Source of the DNA: Piscicola geometra | Lineage: Eukaryota; Annelida; Clitellata; Hirudinida; Piscicolidae | DNA: 64,000 nt | NCBI GenBank assembly: GCA_943735955.1 | Contig: OX030966.1 | Span: 5,033,893-5,097,892 of the forward strand | Reading direction: 5' to 3' | Shown: positions 18,655 through 30,700 of the stretch, in pieces | Position numbering within the stretch: position 1 is the stretch's first letter | Layout of the letters: each line of letters starts with the position of its first letter | Translations under genes and position numbers: made by a program | The notes under the pieces: generated by a model | The model's input: only the letters and a program-made list of their open reading frames with translations | The model's database searches: none | Told to the model about the DNA's origin: nothing

Positions 18655-18728
18655 AAGGGTGAGTGGGTTTCGAACCCGAAGTCTTTTGCATGCCTAGCAA
18701 GTACTCTACCGTATGAGCCATCCAGCCA
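18655..18728 (-). repeat. tRNA-like SINE head
   Basis: The minus strand has an A-box-like TGGCTCATACGGTAGAGTA and a B-box GGGTTCGAAACCC at tRNA spacing, with an anticodon-arm-like TTGC/GCAA stem. The loop lacks U33 and the acceptor stem does not close, so a tRNA-derived retroposon fits better than a functional tRNA. Confidence 0.55.
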
Positions 18729-18766
18729 GCAACAAGTTTCCACTTTTTAATCATGAAATATAAAAC

Positions 18767-18922
18767 TAGAAAAAATCTCCTTTTCTTGCAATAAGAGTGG
18801 CCACTTCTAAACTGTCAATGTTTCTATCATCATCATCATCACCATCACTCGAAACATCATCATAACTATAAGGAAAGGGAAATTTGTTGAAAGTTTTTGA
18901 CCTGCAGTAATTGTTAAAGTGC

Positions 18923-18976
<54 letters not shown>

Positions 18977-19146
18977 CTACTATCATTATTTTCGCAACTA
19001 ATTACGTTTCCACAGTTGCTTTTGACTGCATTGGGTGCAGGGATGGTGGTGGTTCCTGGTGGTGATGATGATGATGATGGTGTGTCATGGTAGTGGTGGT
19101 CTTTAATTTGCCCCTTTTTCTCCATGTAGTTTTTCAGCTGAATCAT
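18767..19146 (-). other. Possible Asn/Asp-rich coding exon
   Basis: An open minus-strand frame contains complex sequence (KNYMEKKGQIKDHHYHD, then KSNCGNVISCENNDSRN, a poly-Asn tract, KHFNNYCRSKTFNKFPFPYS and an Asp run) ending at a stop near 18766. Composition resembles other exons of this gene cluster, but no domain or clear splice sites were recognised. Confidence 0.3.
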
Positions 19147-19389
19147 CTGTTGTTTTTGTTGCAGTTGTTGTTGTTTTTATTGTTGTTTTTGTTGTTGTTG
19201 TTTTTATTGTTGTTGTTGAGGAACGTGTTGGTTACGATGGAAAATATTAACAAGAGCACCAGCATATACAACAATAATTACAGCAATTAAGACCACAAAA
19301 ACAACAGAAACTACAACAACAATAACAAACAAAACAACCACTAAAACAGCAACACCACAACAACCAACAACATCACAACAACCAACAAC

Positions 19390-20169
19390 CAGTGTTATTT
19401 TCGTTTCATAAAATAATTATAGTTTTTATTTCAGTTTCGTTTTGGAATTAATTATAGTTTTTATTTTCGTTTTCGTTTTGGAAATAATTATAGTTTTTAT
19501 TTTCGTTTTCGTTTTGAAAATAATTAGTTTTTATTTTCGTTTCAGTTTTGAAAATAATTATAGTTTTTATTTTCATTTTAGTTTTGAAAAAATATTAATT
19601 TACAACTTTAAACACTATTTTTTTATATCTGAAAAAATTAATTTATCATAAAATGAAACAGTAAAATAGAACTGTCATAGATATAGTATATATACTACTT
19701 GTTTTTGAGATCTATGAAAACAGTATATTAACAACAAATGAGTTTAAAAAATTAACAGTCAATTGAAATATTATAAGAATTGATTACGTAAATTATTGAT
19801 TAACAACAAATTTAAATTATAACAACAAATCTATGATTAAAATAAGTGATAATTTAATTGACAAAGAGAAGCGGTAATAAAATAACGTTTGATAAATGGC
19901 GCTACTTTCATAAAGCCCAAAGATAATGTTTATAACAAAGACATATATTTTTAATAAAAGTTATTCATTTGCCTATTATGGCATATCATAAAAATTTATT
20001 TAATTTTTGTTTTGAAAATAATTATCGTTTTTATTTCAGTTTCGTTTTGGAAATAATTATAGTTTTTATTTTCGTTTTCGTTTTGAAAATAAATTTAGTT
20101 TTTATTTTCGTTTTCGTGGAACGATTATTCAGAATTGTCGTTTTTGTTTTCGTTACGAAAATAACACTG
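19390..20169. mobile_element. Non-autonomous hAT-type DNA transposon, 780 bp
   Basis: Terminal inverted repeats are CAGTGTTATTTTCGT at 19390 and its reverse complement ending at 20169. The flanks are an 8-bp duplication, CCAACAAC, at 19382-19389 and 20170-20177. TIRs starting CAGTG with 8-bp duplications are a hAT signature. Subterminal regions hold direct repeats of ATTATAGTTTTTATTTTCGT near both ends. No transposase frame is present. The insertion is in a (CAA)n tract, which makes the duplication slightly less decisive. Confidence 0.85.
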
Positions 20170-20234
20170 CCAACAACAACAACACAACAACAACAACCAA
20201 CAACAACAGCTACAACAAAAACCACAACACCCAC

Positions 20235-21020
20235 TTTCAGTATCTTCTTCTTGAGACTCAACAGTTTCTTGTCTGCTTCCAGCCTCTGGTTCCTCTCCCT
20301 CTCCAAATTCTGCCGTAGTATCAGCAAACTTTCTTCGTAAAATGCATCTCTTGTATCTTTTCTTTGTATTGTATCATTCACTTGTATTGTATCAGTATTT
20401 TGTATTGTATAATCTTTTTGTATTGTATCAGTTTTTTGTATTGTGGTTTCCATGTTTCGTGATTCATGAGTTTGTATTGTGTTATCTTTATTATTCGTTT
20501 GTATTGTATCAAAGATTTGTTTTGATTCACTATTTTTTATTGTATTATTATTATTATTATTATTATTATTTTTATTAAATGTTTTTTTTGTATCAAAGAT
20601 TGTATGCGTTGCATTAGAATTTTTTTTCGAATAATAATTTTGCATTGTATCTTCGATTTTTATTGTATCAAACATTGTATTTATTGTATAATTTATTCTC
20701 TTTTCATCATGTTTTTTTATTGTATCAAACATAACTTGGTTTCCATCCTTCCTTTGTATTGTATCTTTCTTTTGTATTTTATCACTTTTCTTTATTTTAT
20801 CATTCGTTTTTATTGTATTATTTCTTAGGATTATATGACCCCTTCTTATTATATCGTGGGGGTGAGTGGAATGGTTAACATTTCTAGGACTTATTTGTAA
20901 CAAAATATTTTCTGGTTTTTCTTTATTGTTTTCTATAGCATCAAGTCTTCCTAATGTACACTTTTTTATTTTTTTTCTGTATTGTGAATTTTTGTCCGTC
21001 TTGGTTGATGACTGCATTGC
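20235..21020 (-). CDS. Candidate exon with degenerate DTIQ repeats and a coiled coil
   Basis: A 262-codon open exon lies between a CACCACAG acceptor (above 21020) and a GTGGGT donor (below 20235), phase 0 at both ends. Residues at about 70-220 carry many short repeats around DTIQ (for example QKTDTIQKDYTIQNTDTIQ). The end forms a charged helix (YEESLLILRQNLERERNQR, then LEADKKLLSLKKKI) likely to be a coiled coil. No family recognised. It could be an upstream exon of the kinase gene or a separate gene. Confidence 0.45.
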
Positions 21021-21329
21021 CTGTGGTGAGTGCATTCATTCATTAACAGTTAACCGAGATTTCTTCAAAGAATAGATTTGTCACAATCACCAACTGCAAC
21101 CACCAACAATAACAACAACACCATCAAAAACACCAACATCAACAACAACATCATCAACATCAACACCACCACTATAAACAACAACAAAAACATTAAACCA
21201 CTGAACAAAGAACTAAAAGCGATAACAACAACATCAACACCACCAACTCACCACTTCTCTTTTGTAGCTGGGTATTCCACCACATCTGCTTCTCAGTTCT
21301 TTGTTCTCTTCTAGTAACTATGAATGGGG

Positions 21330-21575
21330 ATGATGATGATGATGATAATGATTATGATGATGATGATGATGACGACGATGACGACGATGACGATGATGAG
21401 GATGATGGTGGTGATGATGATGATGACGACGATAACGATGATGATGGTGGGGATGATGATAATGATGATGATGGCGATGATGGTGATGACGATGATGATG
21501 ATGACGACGATGATGACAATGATGATGATGACGATGATGATGATGACGACGATGATGATGATGGTGGTGGTGATG

Positions 21576-21607
<32 letters not shown>

Positions 21608-21650
21608 GATGACGACGATGATGATGATGATGGTGGTGATGATGATAAAG
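21330..21650. repeat. (GAT)n tract with GAC/GGT variants
   Basis: About 320 bp of GAT triplets reading as poly-Asp on the plus strand and poly-His on the minus strand, in the putative intron just after the exon ending at 21663. Confidence 0.9.
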
Positions 21651-21662
21651 AGAATGACTCAC

Positions 21663-22300
21663 CATTTTGATGAATTCAACAAGAGGGGTGTCCTGGCGAT
21701 GAAATGAGTGAAGATCATCATCATCCTTCTCATCATCATCATTATCTGTTTCATCATCATCATCTTGATCCTCATCACCATCAGCGTTGTCGATATCATC
21801 ACGTTTACCAGCAACAATCTTTCTAGGTTTTATTTTACCAATTATTTTGCTGTTGCTTTTTGATTTATGTTGATGTTTTTCACTACCACCACAACTACCA
21901 CCAATAATAACCCTACTACCACTGCAACCACTGCTAAAAGCTTTACCAGCACTACAATCTCCACTACCACCACTAGCACCATTACAGCCACCTTTAAAAG
22001 CCTTAGCCTCACTACTACTATCACCACTACCACCACCACTACTACTACCACTACTACCACCACTACTACCACTACTACTACCACTAAGGGTTCTACTTCT
22101 TTCTCTGCTAACACTCTCACATGCCCCACCACAAACTTCAAGATAACAACCACAGCAACACACACAAGTCATGTCGTTGTAGTTGTAGTTGTTGAGGTTG
22201 TTGCTGTAGTAGTTGCTGCAGTAGTTGTTGCTGTAGTATTCCTTGTTCTTATTGCAGTAGCAGTAGTTGTAGTTGTTGCAGTTGTTGTGTTCTTTCATCA
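21663..22300 (-). CDS. Candidate exon, Ser/Gly-rich then acidic
   Basis: The minus frame holds a Ser/Gly-rich part, a Lys-rich segment (SNSKIIGKIKPRKIVAGKR), an acidic run and HRQDTPLVEFIKM ending at a GTGAGTC donor. The last 50 codons look coding. The upper limit is uncertain because the 5' part is CAA/ACT repeat. About 80 bp further upstream, DSLLLKRQYKDDVSRSALNR (about 22390-22320) may be another short exon, but its frame meets a stop at the nearest acceptor. Confidence 0.4.
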
Positions 22301-22399
22301 CAGTTGAGATCTAAAGTCCCTCAAGAGACTGAAGAAGTTTTCTTGCTCTATTTAAAGCACTCCTCGACACGTCGTCCTTGTATTGACGCTTCAATAACA

Positions 22400-23549
22400 G
22401 TGAATCATTTTACTGTGAAAACACATAAAAGTATATGCCTATATATTTAAATATACATAGATATAAAAGCATGTAATTTCAAATATACAGGCACGTATGA
22501 ATATGTATGGAAGATATAAATATATGCATCGATATGTACATAGACCATGAGACCTTGTGAAAACACCTATTCACTGAGACTCTTCCCAAAGACTTCTCAA
22601 CGGTTTTTGAGAATCACCCAATCACTTCCCAATGGCTTTCAAGAAACATTTTAGAAAAATTTTTGGAAATTTATTTTTCTGAACGTTTATTTTCCGATTG
22701 GATGTTTAGGGAGAATTTGTAAATTCATTAATTTCTTTTAAAGGTTGAGTGAACAAACGCACGACTTAGAAGTGTGTGATTACACAGAGTAATTTGTCGA
22801 TGGGTTAGTTTGTGAATGGGTGGATGAATGTATAAAAAGGTGGTTAGATGGATGAATATATTGGGTGGTTAGAAGGATGAATGGGTAAATGAATTTTGTA
22901 AGCGCTATAGAAATTTATTTGATTGATTGAACCAGATGGATGGTAGAATGGATGAATGAATACAAACGATAATTATGAGAGAAGTGGGTACGTGGCCCCC
23001 AAAGAAGAATGCCGGAAAGACCATTCCACTTCCCCCCCCCCCCCCCCCAAATGATTCTACAACAAACGAAAAGTGGATAAGAAAGAAATAAAATGACACA
23101 AAGTGTCAAATAAAAATACTGCAACAAAAACACGCGTGAAGAGGAATATTAAAAGTTACATAACCTGTAAATGGCAGTGCAATTAAATGTTCTATTTATG
23201 AGCCTTTTTGGAAATTCCATTCAGTCATACTTCTTCAAACGTGTTGTTGAATACACTTATGTGTGTTTTCCCCTAGCCATTGTGTGATGTGAATTAGTTT
23301 ACTAATGGTAAACCAGACGCTATTCATGACATAAAACTTGTTTTAACTTTTATATTATTCTTATTCTTATTTATTAGCGCTTATTGATATTATTCTCACT
23401 ATTTACTAGTCACTTTGTCTTTCAAATTTCCCACTTCCATTAATCTTTAAAAATCCAGTTTTTAAATCGGTCCACTTTTCAAGAACAGCCTATGTCATGC
23501 GGAATTGATTTTAAATACTTTCCTAAATAATATTCTTTATTATAAGATC
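22400..23549. other. AT-rich spacer with one SINE-tail motif
   Basis: No coding exon was recognised. AGCGCTATAGAAATTTATTT followed by GATTGATTG at about 22898-22930 matches the minus-strand motif near 9.7 kb. A poly-C run of about 18 lies near 23030-23048. Confidence 0.5.
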
Positions 23550-23551
23550 GA

Positions 23552-23630
23552 GCGGGTTGCTTAGATGGTAAAGTCGTTAGACCTGCAACTTAAAGGTCAC
23601 CAGTTCGAATCCCTGTTCAGCCAACCGTAA
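23552..23630 (+). repeat. tRNA-like SINE head
   Basis: GGTTGCTTAGATGGTAAAG resembles an A box, and CCAGTTCGAATCCCTG a B box, at tRNA-like spacing. A GATTGATTGATTGG tail follows about 250 bp later (23880). Not a standard tRNA fold. Confidence 0.55.
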
Positions 23631-23730
23631 GCTATCATAATTACGCATTATTAAATTTTTTATTATAAAATAGTTTTTCACCGTAAAATTAACTATAAAA
23701 AACAATTGATCTTCAACCGAGGGGTGCAGC

Positions 23731-23781
23731 CTTAGAAGGCATTTCACTTCCACTGGCAACACCACAGATGCTGCATTGAAG
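23731..23781 (-). pseudogene. Relic second copy of a 51-bp UFSP2 exon
   Basis: Read on the minus strand, these 51 bp match the UFSP2 exon at 25600-25650 at 42 of 51 positions and keep an open frame ([17 protein letters not shown] versus [17 protein letters not shown]). Similarity extends a little into the acceptor side (TTATC...TCTT..AG). The donor side does not match (AAG then GCTGCA rather than GTATAG). It lies about 700 bp downstream of the UFSP2 stop. Confidence 0.7.
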
Positions 23782-24476
23782 CTGGCAAGAAAGATAACTC
23801 GTCTCCCTCCCCTCCTCCTCTCTGAGATGCCCTGACAAGTTCTTCCATGGGACAACTCCAAGCATCTTTAAAAGACCAGTTGATTGATTGATTGGTTCAA
23901 GTGCAAAACCACGACTGAAAATTGCAGCCCAAGTGGTTTGAAACTAACACGGGGTTACGCCCTATTATTTTAACAGGCTATAATAGTCAGGATTATTATA
24001 AAAGGCGTTTCTAGAGACTATGTAAAACACTTCATCTTGGTTCTGAATAGGACAATTTACAAAGTAGTGTTTCACTTATGAACACATTTTATTGAAGTGT
24101 CAAAATACGCAAAACAACTATATTCATAGCCATTATACTCGTTAACCTTTGACTTTAAAAGTAATATTAAGTACAATAAAATAATTGTAATTATGCAAAA
24201 TCATTTTAAAGTTCACAATTTCTGAAAAACAAAGAGTTTACTTTTGCCCAAGGTTGCCACAAAAATACTCATGTGATTCACTTATTACCAATAGAGCCAC
24301 ATACAACACTGCACCCTTCAGCTACACCCTCCCCCCCTCAAAAAAAACAAATAACAACATGAATGCCTGAGAGCTTGCACTGGAAAGCATCATCATTACC
24401 ACAAAAATCATCATCATCATTACCACCACCATCATCATCATCATCACCATCACCACCATCATCATCATCATCATCC

Positions 24477-24576
24477 TCAGTAGACGGTTGGCTTCAGTGG
24501 CATACACATGTTATAGAAGCTGTTCTTCTCCCAAAAGTCGCCCCCCTTCCAGCCACACCAGCCCTGGTGGTGGTGG

Positions 24577-24607
<31 letters not shown>

Positions 24608-25720
24608 ATGGGAAATAAGCGTCAGTTTATGCCTTTATTCATCCAAACACAATGAAGCCTCCCCCAAGCCCTAACCAATCCCTAAGAGCAGCTCCGCCCC
24701 GCCCACCTCTCAACACCATTCCCCCACCGTTTCCAAACACGTCCCTACCACTAACAACCACTTCCCTACCTCTATCAACCATCCCCCCTTCACCTTATCC
24801 CCTTCCCCCCACCACACCCAGCCACTCCCTCTTTACCCAAACTACCTCCTCCTCCCATCCACCCCCTCCTTCCAACCACCCCTCCTCCCCCAAACCACCT
24901 TCTCTTGTATGGTTTTGAGGTCCTCAGATCCGGTATAGTGGGGGTCGAGAATTAAGTAGGCCACCTCGCCCGTGACCTCATTAAAGTCGACCCCAATTAT
25001 CGTGTGAGCCAACACCCCACCCCCTGTGTGGATAGGTGGGTGGTGGTTAGATGGTGGTGGATGGGTGGTGAGTGAGGGGGTGGTGAGTGAGGGGGTGGTG
25101 AGTAGGTGGGGGATGGATGATGGGTGAGTGAAGATATGGTGGGTGGTGATATGGTAAGTGGGAGGATGGTGAGTTTATGGCAAATCTAGGAATAGCGCTG
25201 AATCTGGGAAAGGTTATTGGTGGAGATGGTGGGTAGAGGTAGTGAAAGCCGATTGGGTGTAAATGATGCAATTGCGGATGAGGATGGAGTGAGAGGATGA
25301 GGATGGAGTGAGAGGATGAGGATGGAGTGAGAGGATGAGGATGGAGTGAGAGGATGAAGATGGAGTGAGAGGATGAAGATGGAGTGAGAGGATGAAGATG
25401 GAGTGAGAGGATGAGAAGGAGGTGGATGAGTAATGAGATGCCATTAGCAGCACCTCGACCAACCAATCATGATGGGACTTCCCTGCGTCTCGAAGTGATG
25501 AACTATCTCCCTCACCTGATGATGATGATGGTGGTGGTGATGCTGGTGGTGATGATGACGATGATGATGACGATGATGGTATGATGATGATGACTATACC
25601 TTCGAAGGCATTTCACTACCACTGGAAACGTGACAAATTCTGCATTGAACCTTGAAGAGGGATAATGATATTTTGAATAAATAATATAATATATAATTAT
25701 AACAACACGCAACCACCACA

Positions 25721-25758
<38 letters not shown>

Positions 25759-25784
25759 TACACACACACACACACACACATACA

Positions 25785-25853
<69 letters not shown>

Positions 25854-27691
25854 ACACACCGACACACACACACTCACACGTACACTGTATAGATGGTCTA
25901 GGACATAGGCGACCTCATTGGAACCAATCCACTTCTTGGAGCCGAGAAAGGAGGGCAGTTTGTCCGCCACCTCTACTAACGCCTGTGTGGTGGTGGTGTG
26001 GTGGTAGGGAAGGGTGGTGTAGTGGTGGTAGGGAAGGGTGGTGGTAGGAAAGGGTGGTGTGGTGGTGTGGTGGTGGTGGGGAAGGGTGGTGGGGGGGAGT
26101 GTGGTGTGGTGGAGAACGGTGGTGTGGTGGTGGTGGTGGTGGTGATGGTGGTGCAGAAGGGTGGTGTGGTGTGGTGGTGGAGAAGGGTGGTGGTGGGGAA
26201 GGGTGGTGTGGTGGGGTGGTGGTGGAGAAGGGTGGTGTGGTGGGGGGGAAGGGTGGTGGTGGTGTGGTGGTGGTGGTGTGGTGGGGGGGAAGGGTGGTGT
26301 GGTGGTGGTAGTGGGGAAGGGTGGTGTGGTGTTGGTGACGATGGTGGTGGTGGGGAAGGGTGGTGTGGTGGTGGTGGAGAAGGGTGGTGTGGTGGTGAAG
26401 GGTTGTCATCATCGCCATCATCACCTGTTGTATTTGCAGATGGGTGGGTACACTTTTCTCTGTAAACGCCTGCATGTACAACCAAGAGGCTATCGTCTGC
26501 AGCGACCTGTGTGGTGGTGGTGGTGGTGGTGGGTGGAAGATGGATGGATAAATAGTTGATGGAGGAATGGAAAGATGATGGAAGGATGGATGGATAGTTG
26601 ATGGATGAATGAAAAGATGATGGAGGGATGGATGGATAGTGAATGATGAACGAATGGGTAGTGAATAGATGGATGGATGGATGGATGGATGAATGAGTGA
26701 CCCACCTGTAGGCACAGCCCCAGCCGTCATCATTGCACTTATCCTGCATGTAGTGGCGGTATTCGTAGCTGCCCTGCACCAGTGTCACCTTGCCCTTGAC
26801 TGTGGTCGTGTAGTGGTGGTGGTGGTGGGATGTTGTGGTGGTGGTGGGATGTAATGGTGGTGGTGGTGGGATGTAGTGGTAATGGTGGTGGTGGTGGTGG
26901 TGGGATGTAGTAAGATGTTGGGATGTAGTGGGGATGGTGGGGTTTAGTGGGGAGGGGGGAGAGGTAGGGAGGAAGGGGAGTGATGGTTGTGAAGGATGAT
27001 AATGGGCGCGGTGGGGGAAGTATGATAGTGGTGGTGGGGTGGTGAGTGGGGATGATGGTATTGGTGTGAGATGGTGGTGGTAGAAATAATCATGCTGGAA
27101 AGGGATAGATGGCAAAATAGATGACCCTTCCTTCCCCCCTTCTTTCTCTCTCCCCCCCTCTCCCAGACGAACCCTTGGAGGGGGGTAAGCCGATGTGGAC
27201 GTTGGTGAGGTGGGGGTTGGTGCAGTGGGTGGAGAGGGAGGTGTGTTTGGAGCGTTTGAAGAAGGGAGAAGAAAGAGGGATGAGGAAACGCTTGTGCAGT
27301 GCTTTCCTGGTCTCCTCTGTGTGTGTGTTTGTGTGTGTGTGTGTTTGTGTGTGTGTGTATGTGTGTGTGTGTGTTTGTGTGTGCGTGTGTCTTTGTGTGT
27401 GTGTGTGATTGTGTGTGTGTGTGTGTCTTTGTGTGTGTGTGTATGTGTGTGTGTGTGTGCGATAGAAACATGGAGAAATGAAAAGTTAAAAAAAGACAAC
27501 AAAACAAAGGGATAGGAAGAACGACTGACTGAGTTGCGCCTCTTGAACCCCTTCCGGATATAGCAGGGTGATGAGGGAGTCGAGGAGGCTGTAGTGGTAC
27601 GCCCTCGGAATGTAGTAGACCGAGCTCTGTGTGGTAGGGGGTGCTTGTGTGCTTTGTGGTGAGTAGGTGTGTCTCTGTGTGTGTGCTTTAT

Positions 27692-27752
<61 letters not shown>

Positions 27753-30700
27753 TGAGAGGTGAGAGAGGGGAAAGAGGTGAGATGAGAGAATTACATTGAA
27801 AACGGAGATGTGTGAAAACTGATACCTCGGAAATAGCCGAAGAAAAACTATGAATTACCAAATCTTTTGAAGCAAAAGTGTGGTTTGGTGTGGTGGTTGG
27901 TGGATGGCAGTGCTAATCAACCAACCAAACCACGTCCCCTCAAACCACCACACACCCCCCCCCTTCGAACCCTCGAGAAGGAATTGAGGGTCTCAGAGAT
28001 GCAGACCAACTGTCGATGGATGGCCCTGGTGAAGGTTGACGAGAGGCTGATGCCGCCGCTGTCGCCATGGGCAACCAACACAGCCACATCCAACGTCACA
28101 TCCAGGGAGACTACCACTAGATCCACTGTATGTGTGTGTGGGGGATGTGTTTGTGTGTGTGTGAAGGATGTGTTTGTGTGTGTGTGTGTGGGGGATGTGT
28201 TTGTGTGTATTTTTGTGCGTTTGTGTGGAGAGGATGTTTGTGTGTGTGAGTGAAGGGATGATTGTTTGTTTGTGCGTGTGTGTTTGTGCGTGTTAATGAT
28301 AAGAATTCTTCATCAAATAATATCGACTCTACTTACCCCTTCCTTTCCACCTAAATCCACCCCTTTGTCCGTCATCTCCCCGCCCCTCAATCCAGCCCAC
28401 CAGCCACTTCACCAACCACCCCCCCAACCACCCACCAGCCACCTCACCAACCACCCCACCAACCACCCCACCAACCACCCCACCAACCACCCCACCAACC
28501 ACCTCACCAACCACAATCAATGTTAAAGGCCTCCCAAACTCACCCCTCTTCTTCTCCACCCTACTCCCTCCTCCTCCTATTCCTCATCTCACCACCACTC
28601 CTTCCCTCTCATATTTCTCAACCCACTTCTTTCTCATCTCCTCACCTCCCACCCTCCCACATCATCTCCTCACCTCCCACCCTCCCTTCTCATCTCCCCA
28701 CCACCCCTCCTCACCTCCCACCCTCCCTCCTCACCTCCCACCCTCCCTCCTCACCTCCCACTTTCCCTCCCCACCATCCCCCCTCCCCTCCCAACTCCAA
28801 ACACACAATGGTCGTGGTAGAGAAGGGGGGCGGAGGTGAGGTAGTAGGGCTTCGCTTCCGTTCCACTACACTGCATCAGCAACTCCACCTGAACCACCCT
28901 CTAATGAGGTGATGGATGGATGAGTGAATGGATGGATGGGTGGATGGATGGGTGGATGGGTGTATGGGTGTATGGATGAGTGGATGAATGAATGAGTGAC
29001 AAACACCCACCTGCTCATATCCATCCACGTTAATCGTCTCGAAATGTATGACGTCAGCTATATCCTCCATCCTCACACCCCCTCCCTTACTACTACTACC
29101 ACTACTACTATCATCGCCACCATTACTCTTATCAAAAGTTATCTCTAAATCATTTTTTTCATCATCATCATTAACATCATCATCATAATCAGGATCATCA
29201 TCAGTGTGTATGTATGTGTTTCTAATGAGGAGATACTTAGATTGTTGTATCAGTTGTTGTTGCTTTTTGTTTTCTTTTTGTTGCTTGCCCTGTTGTTTAG
29301 TTTCCTTCTTATGTTGTTGTTGTTGTGGTGGTGGTTGTTGTTTGGTTGGCAGTTTGAAGAGAGTGAGGGGTTGGGAGAGTTGGTTGGCGAGTTGGTTGAT
29401 GCTGTGTTGAATACTCAATCGTTTCTCGTCTGTGTGGTTGGATGGGTGGTTGGATGGATGGGTGGGTGGATGGATGGGTGGTTGGATGGGTTGTTGGATG
29501 GGTGGTTGGGTGGGTGGGTGGTTGGATGGGTGGTTGGATGTGTGGTTGAATGTGTGGTTGGATGGGTGGTTGGGTGAGTGGTTGGGTGGGTGGTTGGATG
29601 GGTGGTTGGATGGGTGGTTGGATGGGTTGTTGGATGGGTGGTTAGATGTGTGGTTGTATGTGTGGATGGATGGGTGGGAGGATGGGTGGATGGTTGGTGA
29701 CCTGTGGTTGGATGGGTGGTTGGATGGGTGGTTGGAGTGGTGGTTGGGTGGGTGGATGGTTGGTGACCTGTGGTTAGATTGATTGGATGTTTATTTGGTA
29801 ACATGTTTGGATGGGTAAGTTGGTTGGTTATTTGGTTTATTTCATGTTGGGTTAGACAGGTTGGTTGGTTGTTTGTTATTACATGTTAGGTTGGTTGATT
29901 GTTTGTTAATACATGTTAGGTTGGTTGTTTGTTATTACATGTTAGGTTGGTTGTTTGTTGTTACATGTCATGTTGGTTGTTACATGTAAGGTTGGTTGGT
30001 TGTTTGTTGCTACATGTTAGGTTGGTTGTTTGGCTTGATCTATGTTGTTTGGTGCACTAGAATGATTGGTTTCATGGTTAGATGACTTCATGCCATTAGA
30101 TGAATGCTTAATCATTCTCGTAACCAAAAAGTTTTTTAAAAAATATTTTTAAAAAGAGAAAATTAGTTCCACCAAGGTCGTTGCTGTGGTGGATGGTGAC
30201 TGGAAGCTTGGCCTCAATGTGGAAGAGGGTGAACCTGCAGTTACGCAATCTTCCATTATCTAGAACTTTATAAATGACAAAACTTTTTTAAAAATTAAAA
30301 AGTATGAAAAAAAAGTATAATATAATTAAATATTATTTTCCTAAATTAAAACCCTCACTTGTTTTTCATCTCCTTGACAACTTCTGGTGTTGCCTCTTCC
30401 ACTTCGATCGAAGCCAATTCTTGCGATTTGGCATTGAACCTATAGAAGAAACACTTCTTCTCGTCGCCATCTTCTTTCTTGGGAGCTAGGATGGCCATGA
30501 TTATGATCTCGTTTCCATGGAAACACGCCTGAGAAGTTGAAAGGTGGTCGTTGTGAAGAAAAAGACACACATCGAGTCAGTTGTTGAGGATGTTGGTTGA
30601 GACTACAACCACAAAAACAGCAACAACTGTAACTAAAACTAATGTAACAACTACAACAAAAACTGCAAAAGCAACAACATCTATAACTAATGTAACAAAC

